Shown: piece after piece, positions 35,300 to 44,657 of the stretch
Numbering within the stretch: position 1 is the stretch's first letter
How the letters are laid out: every line of letters starts with the position of its first letter
Source: Gammaproteobacteria bacterium
GTDB lineage: Bacteria > Pseudomonadota > Gammaproteobacteria > Eutrophobiales > Eutrophobiaceae
Length of the DNA: 64,000 bases
Direction: 5' to 3'
Assembly (NCBI GenBank): GCA_028279365.1
Contig: JANQNX010000013.1
Coordinates: forward strand, 335,946 to 399,945
Position numbers and translations under genes: made by a program
Notes under the pieces: generated by a model
Told to the model about the DNA's origin: nothing
Databases searched by the model: none
What the model saw: only the letters and a program-made list of their open reading frames with translations

Positions 35300-36351
35300 T
35301 GCAGACAATATTGACGGTTAATATCGGCCAGTGCCACCGCAGGCGCACAGTAGTTGCAGTGCTGTTTTAGCTCAGCCTCACAATCGATCAGGCTGGCAAA
35401 CTCAATATATTGACAGCCTGTTCTTGCCGCGATCTGTTCGACCAGGAAACACCCGACTCCCGCGCCGACGATATATTCAGGCAGCACTGACAGTTTTGAC
35501 ATCACACGAAAAATAGAATCGGTAATTAATTGCAGCTGTCGCTCTTTAAAATATTCGGCCAGTAATAACCAGTGACCTTGTTCAGGATGTAAATCGAGAT
35601 CGGTACCTAACATTCTGGCGATCCTGACCAGATTGGATCGTTCGTCCTTGCCAGCTCCATCAGCTGTTGGCATCAGATCGGCATCCGTTTTCAACAGGTT
35701 TAACAGTCGATAGATATCACCTGTGCTGGCAAAATGTTCGGCCGCCAGGCTTTGCCATTGCCCTGCAAAAGGCACGTTGTTAGCTAATGCCATCAGCGGC
35801 GTTCGAACCACGCCGGTATAAACCAGCTCATTGTGTTGCATCCTGGTTTGATCGTCATAACCTGAAGCCAATGGTCGACCCTTTGCAAACGGGATAATAT
35901 CGGTAGTGGTGCTGCCTATATCGATGAATAGTCCTTGTTCCAATTTGGAAGCCACAAACTGAACGCTGGCATGCCAGTTAGCCGATGCCGTATTCATTGC
36001 CTGTTCGAGTATGGCATTACGATCAAGCAACATCTTGCCCTGAGCATAATAGCGAATGCTACTGGTGTGTTGTTTGATATGAGTCTCACAGATCTCGGCT
36101 AATGCTGCGATGCCTTGCTTGCGATCAGGGAAAATATCCACCAGTTCGGCGGTCATCGTTACCGCGTGACGCTGGGTGTTGATCGGCAACTGGTTTAATA
36201 CATCAGGAATCACATCGACCAGTGTCCGCATGCCCTGCCATAAGGGCGTGGCATATTGTTTCACCAGATCGAGTTTTCCATCGGCTTTCATTCCGGCGAC
36301 TTTAAGGTGCGCGCCACCTATATCCCAGCCGGTAAAATAGTGTTCTGACAT
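35296..36351 (-). CDS. MfnF-like H4MPT-linked C1 transfer pathway protein (hydantoinase/oxoprolinase-like)
   Basis: A 351-residue ASKHA-fold protein: the N-terminal WDIGGAHLKVAG is the first phosphate loop, LFIDIGSTTTDIIPFAKG the second. It corresponds to the COG1548-type family found only with H4MPT/MFR genes. The archaeal member MfnF condenses the furan and glutamyl-tyramine parts of methanofuran. In bacteria the coenzyme is methylofuran, where tyrosine replaces tyramine, so the substrate may differ. It overlaps pabB by four bases and lies 7 bases downstream of the ATP-grasp gene. Confidence 0.85.
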   Translation of the reverse strand: MSEHYFTGWDIGGAHLKVAGMKADGKLDLVKQYATPLWQGMRTLVDVIPDVLNQLPINTQRHAVTMTAELVDIFPDRKQGIAALAEICETHIKQHTSSIRYYAQGKMLLDRNAILEQAMNTASANWHASVQFVASKLEQGLFIDIGSTTTDIIPFAKGRPLASGYDDQTRMQHNELVYTGVVRTPLMALANNVPFAGQWQSLAAEHFASTGDIYRLLNLLKTDADLMPTADGAGKDERSNLVRIARMLGTDLDLHPEQGHWLLLAEYFKERQLQLITDSIFRVMSKLSVLPEYIVGAGVGCFLVEQIAARTGCQYIEFASLIDCEAELKQHCNYCAPAVALADINRQYCLQ

Positions 36352-36358
36352 TGGCTAA

Positions 36359-37336
36359 TTATAAATCGATTTTCACAGGAATCGCTGCCGTTATATCAAT
36401 CTCGGGTAATTTGTTATCAACTAACAGCTGCATGATTTTGCTTGCTACATTACACCCCAAAGACTCACTCAGACCAACATAAGACGTGGTAAAACGAGGG
36501 TTAATGTCAACGACAAAAAACTGTTCGCCATCGTTAATTACGTCTACCCCGACATAGGCATAGAGACCCGGGAAGGCCTGCGCAATATGACTTGCTATGG
36601 ATGATAGTGGAGTCAGGTAAGGCAACGCGCCGTTAACGACGATCGACTCAAGCCTGATTTTTCCGCCCGATCCTATACTGATGTTTTGTTGGTTGCAGGC
36701 CAGCATTACTGCCTTACCTTGATGACAAAGCATGGACAGACTCAGATAGTCACCTTCAATATAAGGCTGGATAATCAAATCAGCTTGTGACCGCTGAATG
36801 AAGTGCAATAGTGCATTCTTATCGCGGAACAGATGACATTCTTCTGCACCGGCACCATCATCAGGCTTGACCACCCAACCCTGGTTAGATTGAGGAATTG
36901 CATCACCTGATCTGACAGTCTCAATGGTCGGTATATCGTGTCGAGTTAATACTTGGAAGCAGTTATATTTACTGCTGGTGTTTACAATCGCGTCGTAAGA
37001 CGAGCTGATTAAACGGCAATCCTGTTTGCAGAAAACTGACACCAACTCAGCTAACACAGCACCCGTCTCTGGCGCAATTAACCAGATCAGGTCATCGGTT
37101 TCCAACAAATCAATAATGCGTTGCTGATCATATTCATCCAGAAAAAAATGACTTAGTTCATCGTGCAGTGCGGGTAATCGATCATCACGACAGATAACGA
37201 CATTCGTCTCTCCTGCTGCGAGCAAATCATTCATCACCGCACGCACCATTTGCTCACCCTCCTGCATTAAACTATCGGATAATGGCTGACCGGCTAATCC
37301 GCCGCTTGTGATAAACTCAAATAAAAAATGGCGCAT
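36359..37336 (-). CDS. ATP-grasp ligase, MfnD-like candidate (cofactor glutamylation)
   Basis: A 325-residue ATP-grasp protein from the ATG at 37336, giving MRHFLFEFITSGGLAGQPLS, the N-terminus typical of the ATP-grasp gene found in methylotroph H4MPT clusters. Central GWVVKPDDGAGAEECHLF and LIIQPYIEGDYLSLSML are ATP and substrate elements; the Mg-binding end is FFVVDINPRFTTSYVGLSES. MfnD in archaea joins tyramine and glutamate by an ATP-grasp mechanism; the relation here is inference. The start codon faces that of the divergent HisA-like gene with seven bases between them. Confidence 0.75.
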   Translation of the reverse strand: MRHFLFEFITSGGLAGQPLSDSLMQEGEQMVRAVMNDLLAAGETNVVICRDDRLPALHDELSHFFLDEYDQQRIIDLLETDDLIWLIAPETGAVLAELVSVFCKQDCRLISSSYDAIVNTSSKYNCFQVLTRHDIPTIETVRSGDAIPQSNQGWVVKPDDGAGAEECHLFRDKNALLHFIQRSQADLIIQPYIEGDYLSLSMLCHQGKAVMLACNQQNISIGSGGKIRLESIVVNGALPYLTPLSSIASHIAQAFPGLYAYVGVDVINDGEQFFVVDINPRFTTSYVGLSESLGCNVASKIMQLLVDNKLPEIDITAAIPVKIDL

Positions 37337-37343
37337 AGAAACG

Positions 37344-38048
37344 ATGGTGGTAATTCCTGTCATTGATATTCGAAATGGCGAGATTGTACATGCGAAACAA
37401 GGTGTACGAACCGAGTACCAGCCAATTCAATCAGTATTAGGTGATATTAAAAGTTTAACTGATATGCTAACTGCATATCGACGAGTATACCCGTTCTCCA
37501 CTTTTTATATTGCCGATCTCGATGCTATCGAGGGACGCGGCACCAATAGCGAGCTGATAATCTCCGCCGCAGAGACTTTTCCTGAATACGAATTCTGGCT
37601 TGATGCAGGACTCGAAGGTTTCGATGAGAGGCAGCAGGTATATCCCGCAAACATTTCGCCGGTGATTGGGTCTGAACATTCAATAGAAAAATCTGAACTG
37701 AGCAAACTCCTTAAGCAATGTAACAATGCCATTCTGTCTCTCGACTTTAGCGAACACGGTTTAATCCAAAACCAGTATTTACTGGAGTCAAAATCAATCT
37801 GGCCAGAAACCGTGATTATTATGATGCTTCATCGGGTTGGATCGAACGCTGGCATTGATGAAAACTGTTTAAAAAGCATTACAACCGCTAGTCATCAACA
37901 CAAGCTGTTTGTAGCAGGTGGTATCCGTAACGAAAAGGACATCGCAACATTGCAACAGCAGCCAGGTGTTACAGGTGTCTTGATTGCCTCCGCAATTCAC
38001 AATGGAAAGATTGGAACAAAAGAATTAAACGAGATTACCGCTTTATAA
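37344..38048 (+). CDS. HisA-like (beta/alpha)8-barrel protein of H4MPT clusters
   Basis: A 234-residue TIM-barrel related to HisA/HisF (COG1411 type) from the ATG at 37344, giving VVIPVIDIRNGEIVHAKQG. Barrel blocks include YIADLDAIEGRG, EFWLDAGLEG, ILSLDFSEHGL and LFVAGGIRNEKD. It lacks the HisA catalytic pattern at several places, so it is not a histidine-pathway enzyme. Homologues recur in methanogens and in methylotrophs with H4MPT; the function is not settled. It is the only plus-strand gene in this stretch, with no obvious ribosome binding site, and ends before a bidirectional terminator shared with fae. Confidence 0.8.
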   Translation: MVVIPVIDIRNGEIVHAKQGVRTEYQPIQSVLGDIKSLTDMLTAYRRVYPFSTFYIADLDAIEGRGTNSELIISAAETFPEYEFWLDAGLEGFDERQQVYPANISPVIGSEHSIEKSELSKLLKQCNNAILSLDFSEHGLIQNQYLLESKSIWPETVIIMMLHRVGSNAGIDENCLKSITTASHQHKLFVAGGIRNEKDIATLQQQPGVTGVLIASAIHNGKIGTKELNEITAL

Positions 38049-38059
38049 ATCAAACAAAA

Positions 38060-38083
38060 AAAACGCCCCGTTAGGGGCGTTTT
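38060..38083. terminator. Bidirectional terminator between the HisA-like gene and fae
   Basis: AAAACGCCCC, loop GTTA, GGGGCGTTTT. A 10-bp stem with A-run before and T-run after, so it works in both directions. It is placed 12 bases after the HisA-like stop (38048) and 20 bases after the fae stop (38104) on the other strand. Confidence 0.9.
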
Positions 38084-38103
38084 GATAACTAAAAGAACAA
38101 CAA

Positions 38104-38613
38104 TTAGTTAGCTGCAAAAGGATGCTCTACTGAACCTTTCTTACTAACAACTTCTGCTGCCTTAGGCTCACGTGCAACAGCACGTTTGATAGACAGTTTG
38201 GTTGCTTCGTAGTTGTATTCCTGAATTTTAGCATCATCATCCGCTAACCAGTGGATGAATACACCAACAGAAATAAAGATATCATCTGCTTCGTCAGCAG
38301 GGATGGTACCGTCTTCAACACAATCCATTACCGCCATCGCAACAGCTCGCTGTGCAGGACCAAACATCTGTACTGCTTGTTTAGCACCTTTAATGGTAAC
38401 TTTGTTGAACAGGATAGTGTTTGGTTTACAAGCCAGGTTTGGCGCAACAACTGCCAACAAGGTGCTGAAACCGTCTTTGTTGTTAGTTAATGCATTACAG
38501 AATGATGATTCTGCTGCTGAACCGCGAGGGCCCATGATTAAATCGATGTGAGCAACTTCGTTACCATCACCCACTAATGCTTCGCCAAGTAATACTCTGT
38601 CAATGACCGCCAT
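38104..38613 (-). CDS. fae: Formaldehyde-activating enzyme
   Basis: A 169-residue Fae that condenses formaldehyde with H4MPT to give methylene-H4MPT. It is very close to known Fae: [20 protein letters not shown] with the catalytic-region His, LVNALTNNK-type segment, [36 protein letters not shown] and the C-terminal HPFAAN. The ATG at 38613 has a perfect GGAGGAG eight bases upstream. An in-frame ATG at 38664 with its own AGGAAG could give a 17-residue longer form. It is cytoplasmic and highly expressed in methylotrophs. The CitG-like gene ends upstream and a terminator follows. Confidence 0.95.
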   Translation of the reverse strand: MAVIDRVLLGEALVGDGNEVAHIDLIMGPRGSAAESSFCNALTNNKDGFSTLLAVVAPNLACKPNTILFNKVTIKGAKQAVQMFGPAQRAVAMAVMDCVEDGTIPADEADDIFISVGVFIHWLADDDAKIQEYNYEATKLSIKRAVAREPKAAEVVSKKGSVEHPFAAN

Positions 38614-38741
38614 TTTTTCGTCTCCTCCAATTAGAAAGCCAAAGATTTTTTCAAAAATAGACATCGCTGTCTTCCTATTTGTTAGGTTAATTAAATAAAG
38701 GGGTTTACCCCCGCCCAATTACCGACGACAAGAGATTCTTG

Positions 38742-39608
38742 TCATCCGCATTTTTCACCTACATCCGACTCGCAAATATTATAGACCAGCAAGCTGGCCG
38801 CTGTTAGGTCTGCACTCGTGCCCGGATTAAGCTGTTGTTCTTTTAAGTCTTCGTCAAATCTCTTTAATGAATCAAGGTAAGATTCCGGATCTGACAATTT
38901 GGTAAATTCTAAAAGTGCGTCCTCGCCTTTTTTTCTTGTTGTTTCAGCAAGTTCCGACCCATACTTTCTCTCTATATGTGAATCATTAAACAGCGAGAGA
39001 AAAGTGAGGTAACTTGCAACAGTCGCCCATTTTACACTATTCCAACGTTTTACAAAGTCTTTAATCACAACCAGGCCGGATTCAAATATATCGAGAAAAT
39101 TGTTGGCATATTGTGCCGCAACATAATCGCGTTCGGCGGCCAATTGCATGGCCTCCAGCAACGAGCAGTCAGGTTCATTATTGACATCAGCTTGTTCAAC
39201 CTGCCCTAGCCCTCCCGGTTTCGCGAGTGCAATAGCTTGGAAAACCCGCTTTGTGTCGTCACTGGAGATAGATCGCAATACCTCTTCCAGCTTTGCCCGC
39301 AACTCGGCGGATGACACTTGCTGGAGTTGCTCTGCCGCGATAATGATTGGCACAAACAGTAACAACATCCCAAGATTCGTATTACATCCAACCCGTTGTT
39401 GGGTTGCCGTTACTGCATTCACTATTCGCTGTCCTAACGACTGTTTACTATCACATATCAACGGTGTCGAGACATTGGCACTGTTAATAAAATCCTCGAC
39501 TGTCATGTCGTGCCCATCGGCATAGTCGCTGACGTTACCGGGTTTAAACGCCTCGATTTCACCGATAAAACTGGCCAGCACCGCCTGTTCAAGAGCTTGT
39601 CGCTGCAT
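38742..39608 (-). CDS. CitG-like (triphosphoribosyl-dephospho-CoA synthase family) protein of H4MPT clusters
   Basis: A 288-residue helical protein with the CitG/MdcB pattern: EIEAFKPGNVSDYADGHDM, NTNLGMLLLFVPI and KPGGLGQVEQADV. True CitG makes the prosthetic group of citrate lyase, but this branch always sits in H4MPT/MFR clusters, so it presumably handles a pterin or phosphoribosyl-type intermediate in cofactor synthesis (inference). It begins on the base directly after the RimK-like stop. No citrate lyase gene is near. Confidence 0.8.
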   Translation of the reverse strand: MQRQALEQAVLASFIGEIEAFKPGNVSDYADGHDMTVEDFINSANVSTPLICDSKQSLGQRIVNAVTATQQRVGCNTNLGMLLLFVPIIIAAEQLQQVSSAELRAKLEEVLRSISSDDTKRVFQAIALAKPGGLGQVEQADVNNEPDCSLLEAMQLAAERDYVAAQYANNFLDIFESGLVVIKDFVKRWNSVKWATVASYLTFLSLFNDSHIERKYGSELAETTRKKGEDALLEFTKLSDPESYLDSLKRFDEDLKEQQLNPGTSADLTAASLLVYNICESDVGEKCG

Positions 39609-40535
39609 CTAATTTAATAGTCGATTGGATTGTGACACCGCGGCCAGCTTACTTAAAAAACTGTCCACCAGGCGATCGGCAATATTGAAATCGACCACAC
39701 TCTGCAGACCATACCAGGCCGGTATACTGTTCACCTCAATAATAAAAAGCTGTCCGTTTTTATCCTGAATCAGATCGACACCGGCATAGTCTATCGCCAG
39801 TGTTTGGCAAGCCGCCTCAGCAAGTGATGTAATCTCTGCATCGGGCTGATTTAGCACTTCACAACTTGCCCCCTGAGCGCGATTGGTAATCCAGTGTTGG
39901 CTACGTCTGATCATTGTTGCCTGCGCCACACCATCAATTACCAGTACCCTGATGTCGTTATAATCTTCTCCGGCTTGCTCGATATAGCGCTGCAGGTAGT
40001 AAATACCGGCAAATTTTTCATCATGGATTAAACCACTGTTAGCATCGACCAGATACACACCGATACCCTGAGAACCAAATAGTGGCTTTAGTACGAGCTT
40101 GCCGCTATCACTTGTTTCGCGCTGAATGATATCGCAGGCCTGCTGTTGTGATTCGCAGATCCAGGTGGTGGGTGTTGGTAATCCCGCTCGACTCAATAAT
40201 AGACTGGTCAGCGGTTTATCAACCGTCCGCTCTATCGCGCGGGGCTGATTGAATACGGTAATTCCCAGGTCATGTAATGCATGCAGAATATCCAGTCGAA
40301 AAATCACCTGCTCCAGTGTGCCGCCCGGTATACCTCTGACAAACACGCCATCCGGTAGCGGACTAAAATCAGGGATCAGTAACTCCGGCTGGTCCGAGGC
40401 AATTTGGATGCAACAATCAGTTAACGAGACATAACAGCTGTCATAACCGTTGCGGGAAAATGCCTGTGTCAACTGTCTGCCATGCCAGCCCGGATCATCA
40501 GTAATGATCGCAATCTTACCCTGACATGCGGACAT
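39609..40535 (-). CDS. RimK-like ATP-grasp glutamate ligase of the H4MPT cluster
   Basis: A 308-residue RimK-family protein. The core includes TPTTWICESQQQA, KLVLKPLFGSQGIGVYLVD (ATP lid and phosphate loop), IYYLQRYIEQ, DIRVLVIDG, TNRAQGASCE and FIIEVNSIPAWYGLQ (Mg ligands). Relatives such as MptN add a glutamate to H4MPT to give tetrahydrosarcinapterin, and others extend the glutamyl tail of the furan coenzyme. It lies between mch (15 bases upstream) and the CitG-like gene with no gap, so it is co-transcribed. Which cofactor it acts on cannot be read from the sequence. Confidence 0.8.
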   Translation of the reverse strand: MSACQGKIAIITDDPGWHGRQLTQAFSRNGYDSCYVSLTDCCIQIASDQPELLIPDFSPLPDGVFVRGIPGGTLEQVIFRLDILHALHDLGITVFNQPRAIERTVDKPLTSLLLSRAGLPTPTTWICESQQQACDIIQRETSDSGKLVLKPLFGSQGIGVYLVDANSGLIHDEKFAGIYYLQRYIEQAGEDYNDIRVLVIDGVAQATMIRRSQHWITNRAQGASCEVLNQPDAEITSLAEAACQTLAIDYAGVDLIQDKNGQLFIIEVNSIPAWYGLQSVVDFNIADRLVDSFLSKLAAVSQSNRLLN

Positions 40536-40550
40536 GAATAACCGACGGGA

Positions 40551-41525
40551 TCAGTTAAATGATTTATCCAACAGATCCAAATCGATAGCGCCAGCATGAA
40601 ATGTATTGCCAGTGGTCAGTGAACTGACCGCGACTCTTGCCGGGCTAAACAACATTGGATCAATCTTGTAAAAATCGTATTCCACATCTTTAAATATTTC
40701 ACCGAAGGGTTTGCCATAATCAGAGGAGGCACTACTGGGTAATTGCTTCGCTAACTGTTCGGCTTCATCATCCTCGGCTTCGACAAATAGCTGGATTTGT
40801 CCGGCAAATAAAATGGCATCATTGGTACGACTCATTGCCTTTAAAAAATCTTTTGACGGTGGACAAATCGGCGCACTGCCCGCTCCATCGATAATTTTAT
40901 CCAGTGGGAAATGTAATGCATGTGCCTTATGCAGCGATGTTTCCAGCACGCGGGCCACAACCTGTACCGAACCGGCAAGACTGGAGGTTGGCGTTAAAAT
41001 GATCGTCAGTGCAGAAGGCGAAATGCCGCAGCGCTCAGCAATCTTGTCTGCAATCTCAACTGGAGGGTATTTATCGGCTTCGATCACGATGGTGGCAAAC
41101 TCGGCCTTATCCCGATATGCCAATTCATCATAAAGCGGTTCGTTACTACCCATCGCCCTGGCAGGTCCCGATCCCAATGCATTAAAGGCGCCTTTACCTT
41201 CACCATGATTCAAACTCCAACCCGCATACTGACTGGCAAGACAAGCGATAACCGGATTGCTGCTATGTACATCCAGATGCCACGACCAATGACGAAAATT
41301 TGTCGAGGCACGCAGTGAGACAGTGCCCAGACCACCCATGCATATCTCACCGATAATACGCCCGGCCTCAAGGCCACCGGCCACGTTGATGCCAGCATCA
41401 ACAACACGACATCCGTTTTCCAGTTGTTCAATCTTGATGCGCAGTGCATCAGCGTTCTCAATTAACTGATCCACTAATGGTTTGGTAAGTTGATTAATTG
41501 CCGGGGTGGCTGAAATATTACCCAT
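40551..41525 (-). CDS. mch: Methenyl-H4MPT cyclohydrolase
   Basis: A 324-residue Mch, the enzyme that opens methenyl-H4MPT to formyl-H4MPT. Characteristic blocks: [58 protein letters not shown], and [17 protein letters not shown] near 240. Length matches bacterial Mch. In the pathway it links MtdB to the formyltransferase (FhcD). The ATP-grasp gene lies 8 bases upstream on the same strand and a RimK-like gene 15 bases downstream. Confidence 0.95.
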   Translation of the reverse strand: MGNISATPAINQLTKPLVDQLIENADALRIKIEQLENGCRVVDAGINVAGGLEAGRIIGEICMGGLGTVSLRASTNFRHWSWHLDVHSSNPVIACLASQYAGWSLNHGEGKGAFNALGSGPARAMGSNEPLYDELAYRDKAEFATIVIEADKYPPVEIADKIAERCGISPSALTIILTPTSSLAGSVQVVARVLETSLHKAHALHFPLDKIIDGAGSAPICPPSKDFLKAMSRTNDAILFAGQIQLFVEAEDDEAEQLAKQLPSSASSDYGKPFGEIFKDVEYDFYKIDPMLFSPARVAVSSLTTGNTFHAGAIDLDLLDKSFN

Positions 41526-41533
41526 ATTCGTTA

Positions 41534-42655
41534 TTACCTCTGCTTGTGTGCAATGTTATTTATACTATGTTTGATCTTATTCACTCGTGACAAAAGCTGC
41601 TTCCGGGCAGCATCTGTTGATGTTGCTTCTGCATGAACGGTACATATCGGTTCGTTTTGTTCAATGTAGGAACCGCTCGTTGGGCGATCCTTGACCCAAT
41701 CAGGCCATGATGCAGATTCAGGAATGCCAAGACTCTGTTTTGCGTAAATTATGGCATAGGCTTTGATGGTTTGACATCTCTGGTAAACCACTGCGCCTGA
41801 ACCAAAACACTCGATGTGTGCCTTTATCAAGGAATGCTCAGACTGATGTAATTCAAAACTGGCCGGTGGGCGTGGGTTGATTTCCAACACAACGGTGTTA
41901 CCCTCTGGCGTCACGACGAAATCGATACCACATAAGCCTCGCAACTGAATACGTTTGCATAGCGTCGTTAAAATAGATTCGACCTCCTGAAAAGCTGCAG
42001 CGTCAGCTGAACTGACTGCTATTGCACCGGCATACAAAAATGGCTGTTGCGGGAATTGTTCGGACTGCTGTAATTGACTAAAGCCAATAATGTTGACAGC
42101 CGTTGCATCCGCTAAAAACACCACGCTAAAAACCCTGCCTTCCACATATTTTTGAAAATATACGCGTTGCTTCGCAGCTGCATTTAACCCTGAAGCCCAA
42201 ACGATGTTTTTTCCACCATTATCAAATAGCGGTTTTATCAAATAACCGGTTAAATTTTCAGGTGGATTCATTTGCGTGGGCGGATGACTGATATTGCAGT
42301 CGTTCAGTAACTCTGAAAACCTTATCGGGTCGTTAATAACAGAAACGACCTCCCGGTCATTTGCGTAGTTTTGACATTGCATATCAGCAAACATTGCCAG
42401 GCTAGAAGGGTCTTCAAACCCCGAGCCAAGAATTATTCCATCGATAGGATACTCGGAAAAAACTATCTCAATCTTTTCAAGCAAATCACGCTTATCGCTT
42501 GAACAATTAAAATAATTTGTCTGTTGGGCTGTTATTGCAAGTGCCCGTGTGTCTTCATCAGCAAAGGCATCAATTGTATGTATCGGGAAATTAGCCAGTC
42601 GAGTACTCTCTGCCAACGCACGGCAGGATGTTCCGACAATCAATAGATGTTGCAT
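41534..42655 (-). CDS. ATP-grasp protein of the H4MPT cluster
   Basis: A 373-residue ATP-grasp protein with a Rossmann-like N-terminus ([20 protein letters not shown]), an [18 protein letters not shown] nucleotide block, [16 protein letters not shown] and the C-terminal [20 protein letters not shown] containing the Mg site. Homologues occur in bacterial H4MPT clusters and probably ligate glutamate or another amine to a C1 cofactor; the substrate is unknown. It sits between mtdB and mch. A stable hairpin lies in the 38 bases before its start and no clear ribosome binding site is seen. Confidence 0.75.
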   Translation of the reverse strand: MQHLLIVGTSCRALAESTRLANFPIHTIDAFADEDTRALAITAQQTNYFNCSSDKRDLLEKIEIVFSEYPIDGIILGSGFEDPSSLAMFADMQCQNYANDREVVSVINDPIRFSELLNDCNISHPPTQMNPPENLTGYLIKPLFDNGGKNIVWASGLNAAAKQRVYFQKYVEGRVFSVVFLADATAVNIIGFSQLQQSEQFPQQPFLYAGAIAVSSADAAAFQEVESILTTLCKRIQLRGLCGIDFVVTPEGNTVVLEINPRPPASFELHQSEHSLIKAHIECFGSGAVVYQRCQTIKAYAIIYAKQSLGIPESASWPDWVKDRPTSGSYIEQNEPICTVHAEATSTDAARKQLLSRVNKIKHSINNIAHKQR

Positions 42656-42661
42656 AGTGTA

Positions 42662-42687
42662 AGGCGGTAAACTTGCGCTTACCGCCT
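42662..42687 (-). other. Hairpin between mtdB and the ATP-grasp gene
   Basis: AGGCGGTAA / TTACCGCCT, a 9-bp perfect stem around an 8-base loop, directly after the mtdB stop. No U-tract follows, so it may be an RNA processing or stability element that protects the mtdB 3' end rather than a terminator. Confidence 0.55.
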
Positions 42688-42693
42688 GGATGT

Positions 42694-43608
42694 TTAGCTG
42701 ATCATTTGAGCTGCAATCTCGCGTGCGACTTTAAACGCCTCTTCATGATCCAGATAAAGCGGAGTGTCAGTTTTTTTCATCAATTCGAACATGCGGAAAT
42801 GAACCTTGTATTTCACATCGCCGATTGCCAACGCACCCAGACCGACTGCCTTGTTAGGCGTGGTATCAATCTCCTTTCCCATATCAAATACATCAACGCC
42901 TTCAATACCAAGCGGTGGCACCGCATTAACATCTGCTGCCACAGTGAGCTTGTCTGCGATTTTTAACTGTGCCTGAGACAGTACCTGGATGCCAGCTTTA
43001 GCCGCACCGATTACGATGTCAGATTTTTTCATAAATTCAACAATCTCTTCATCCGTACCGCTGCCCTCACCATACATTTTCACTCCAAATCTAGAGTTGT
43101 ACTCAGAGGCATACTCGGTGGCCACTTTTTCACCACGACGACTGGTTAAATAGACTTTCGCGCCACAGTTCGCTGCCAGGATACCGGCACAAACACCGAC
43201 TGGCCCGGTTCCACCGATGATATCAATACGTTTGCCCGACAAATCGGCACCTGTTTTTTTCTTTAGCCAAACTTCGACACAGGCCATCAGTGCTGCTGCC
43301 GTCGTAATGGCACCACTGGGATCGGCGAACACCGAGATTTCAAATGGCGGCACCATCGCTATCTTGGAACGATTCAGCATATCAATCGCCAGACCAAACT
43401 CCCTGCCGCCGATAAAAATACCGGTTCGTTTCACACCCTTCTTACCACGTGAAAAAATCGTGTCTTGCGTTAATGCATGAATATCCTCGAGTGCCACTTC
43501 AGAATAAGGAATGACACCATCGAACTCGGCTTCATAGGCCATATTGACGTCAAACGGACTGACATTTTTTGTCGGATTAAACATGTGTAGTAAATAAGGA
43601 TCTTTCAT
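42694..43608 (-). CDS. mtdB: NAD(P)-dependent methylene-H4MPT dehydrogenase
   Basis: A 304-residue MtdB: it oxidises methylene-H4MPT to methenyl-H4MPT with NAD(P). The N-terminus LLHMFNPTKNVSPFDVNMAY-type segment, FIGGREFGLA, and the Rossmann block DIIGGTGPVGVCAGILAANC (nucleotide site) followed by YLTSRRGEKV (basic residues suitable for NADP) are recognisable. Length and order agree with MtdB rather than MtdA. It overlaps the mptG stop by four bases. Confidence 0.92.
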   Translation of the reverse strand: MKDPYLLHMFNPTKNVSPFDVNMAYEAEFDGVIPYSEVALEDIHALTQDTIFSRGKKGVKRTGIFIGGREFGLAIDMLNRSKIAMVPPFEISVFADPSGAITTAAALMACVEVWLKKKTGADLSGKRIDIIGGTGPVGVCAGILAANCGAKVYLTSRRGEKVATEYASEYNSRFGVKMYGEGSGTDEEIVEFMKKSDIVIGAAKAGIQVLSQAQLKIADKLTVAADVNAVPPLGIEGVDVFDMGKEIDTTPNKAVGLGALAIGDVKYKVHFRMFELMKKTDTPLYLDHEEAFKVAREIAAQMIS

Positions 43609-44657
43609 GATGATTGTGTTCCTGAATTTGAATAAACCGTGCTGGTATTGTTTTCTGTTGTGTTGAGTTGTGCTTGACTGCCCATTTCCTTCACTGTTGC
43701 CGGGTGATTATTCGGTCGGCAGATCATAAATTGCAGTCTTGTTTGGTGGCTCCATTCATTGCGAATTTTTTGTAATGCCTGAAACGCCAGGGTCTCATTA
43801 GCGAAAAAGGCAAACCCGGTTGGCCCCCAGGAGCTCTGGCCCAGACCGGTCGCATTATTTGTCTTCAGCTGCTCCAGCACTGTTGCCAGAAAAGGTGAAG
43901 TAAATCGTCCACCTTGTGCTTCGGAAAAATAATCGCCGACGATATTCTGTATTTGCGTAATCGCATCACCGAATTGACCGCAATCATTTTCATTAATCGC
44001 TGGTAGCAGCTGCATCAAGGTCAAACGACACAGATAACCTACCGTATGCTGGTCCATTGCCGGCAAGGTATTGAACGCTCGTCTTTCCGGTACACCGCTC
44101 ATGCCCTCTGCTTCATTATCAAATACAAGTAAAACGCGCCAATGCTCAGGTACTGCTAAACGGCTGATAATCGGTGGAACAACGGTGTTTTGTCCTCTGC
44201 CAGCATCAATAATAAAGCCGCCATGCATAAAGGTGCCGATACCAATGCCTGAACGTGCGCCACGGTGCAACACCGCTGCCAGTTCACTGGCTTTTGCATC
44301 AATGCCATATAAACGGGCAATCGCTGACGCCACCGCTAACGACAACTGCGTACCTGAACCTAATCCGGCATGCCCCGGAATCGCACTATTAATACGCATT
44401 TTGATACCACCGTTGATACCAAAATGTGATAACACCTGTTCAGCGTAGTCAACAGCACGATTCGAAGAGGGGCCGACGATATCGATATCGTTGGCATATT
44501 CCGCCATCAGGGCAGTTTCAATATCAGAAATCGCCAAACCCAGGCTACCGAATTTTCGTTCGAGTCCACCTTCCATGTCCAGAAAGCCCAAGTGCAGACG
44601 TGCCGGCGCGTTGACGCTGATGGTTTTGTTGGCAAGCTGTTGTTTGTCGATATTCAT
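43605..44657 (-). CDS. mptG: Beta-ribofuranosylaminobenzene 5'-phosphate synthase
   Basis: A 350-residue GHMP-kinase-fold enzyme that joins p-aminobenzoate (from PabB) and PRPP with loss of CO2, the first committed step of H4MPT synthesis. Key blocks: NAPARLHLGFLDMEGGL at the N-terminus, IPGHAGLGSGTQLSLAVASA (the GHMP phosphate loop), RSGIGIGTFMHGGFIID and SSWGPTGFAFF. It opens the minus-strand cofactor/C1 operon, divergent from the fwd operon across 193 bases; mtdB follows with a four-base overlap. Confidence 0.93.
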   Translation of the reverse strand: MNIDKQQLANKTISVNAPARLHLGFLDMEGGLERKFGSLGLAISDIETALMAEYANDIDIVGPSSNRAVDYAEQVLSHFGINGGIKMRINSAIPGHAGLGSGTQLSLAVASAIARLYGIDAKASELAAVLHRGARSGIGIGTFMHGGFIIDAGRGQNTVVPPIISRLAVPEHWRVLLVFDNEAEGMSGVPERRAFNTLPAMDQHTVGYLCRLTLMQLLPAINENDCGQFGDAITQIQNIVGDYFSEAQGGRFTSPFLATVLEQLKTNNATGLGQSSWGPTGFAFFANETLAFQALQKIRNEWSHQTRLQFMICRPNNHPATVKEMGSQAQLNTTENNTSTVYSNSGTQSS

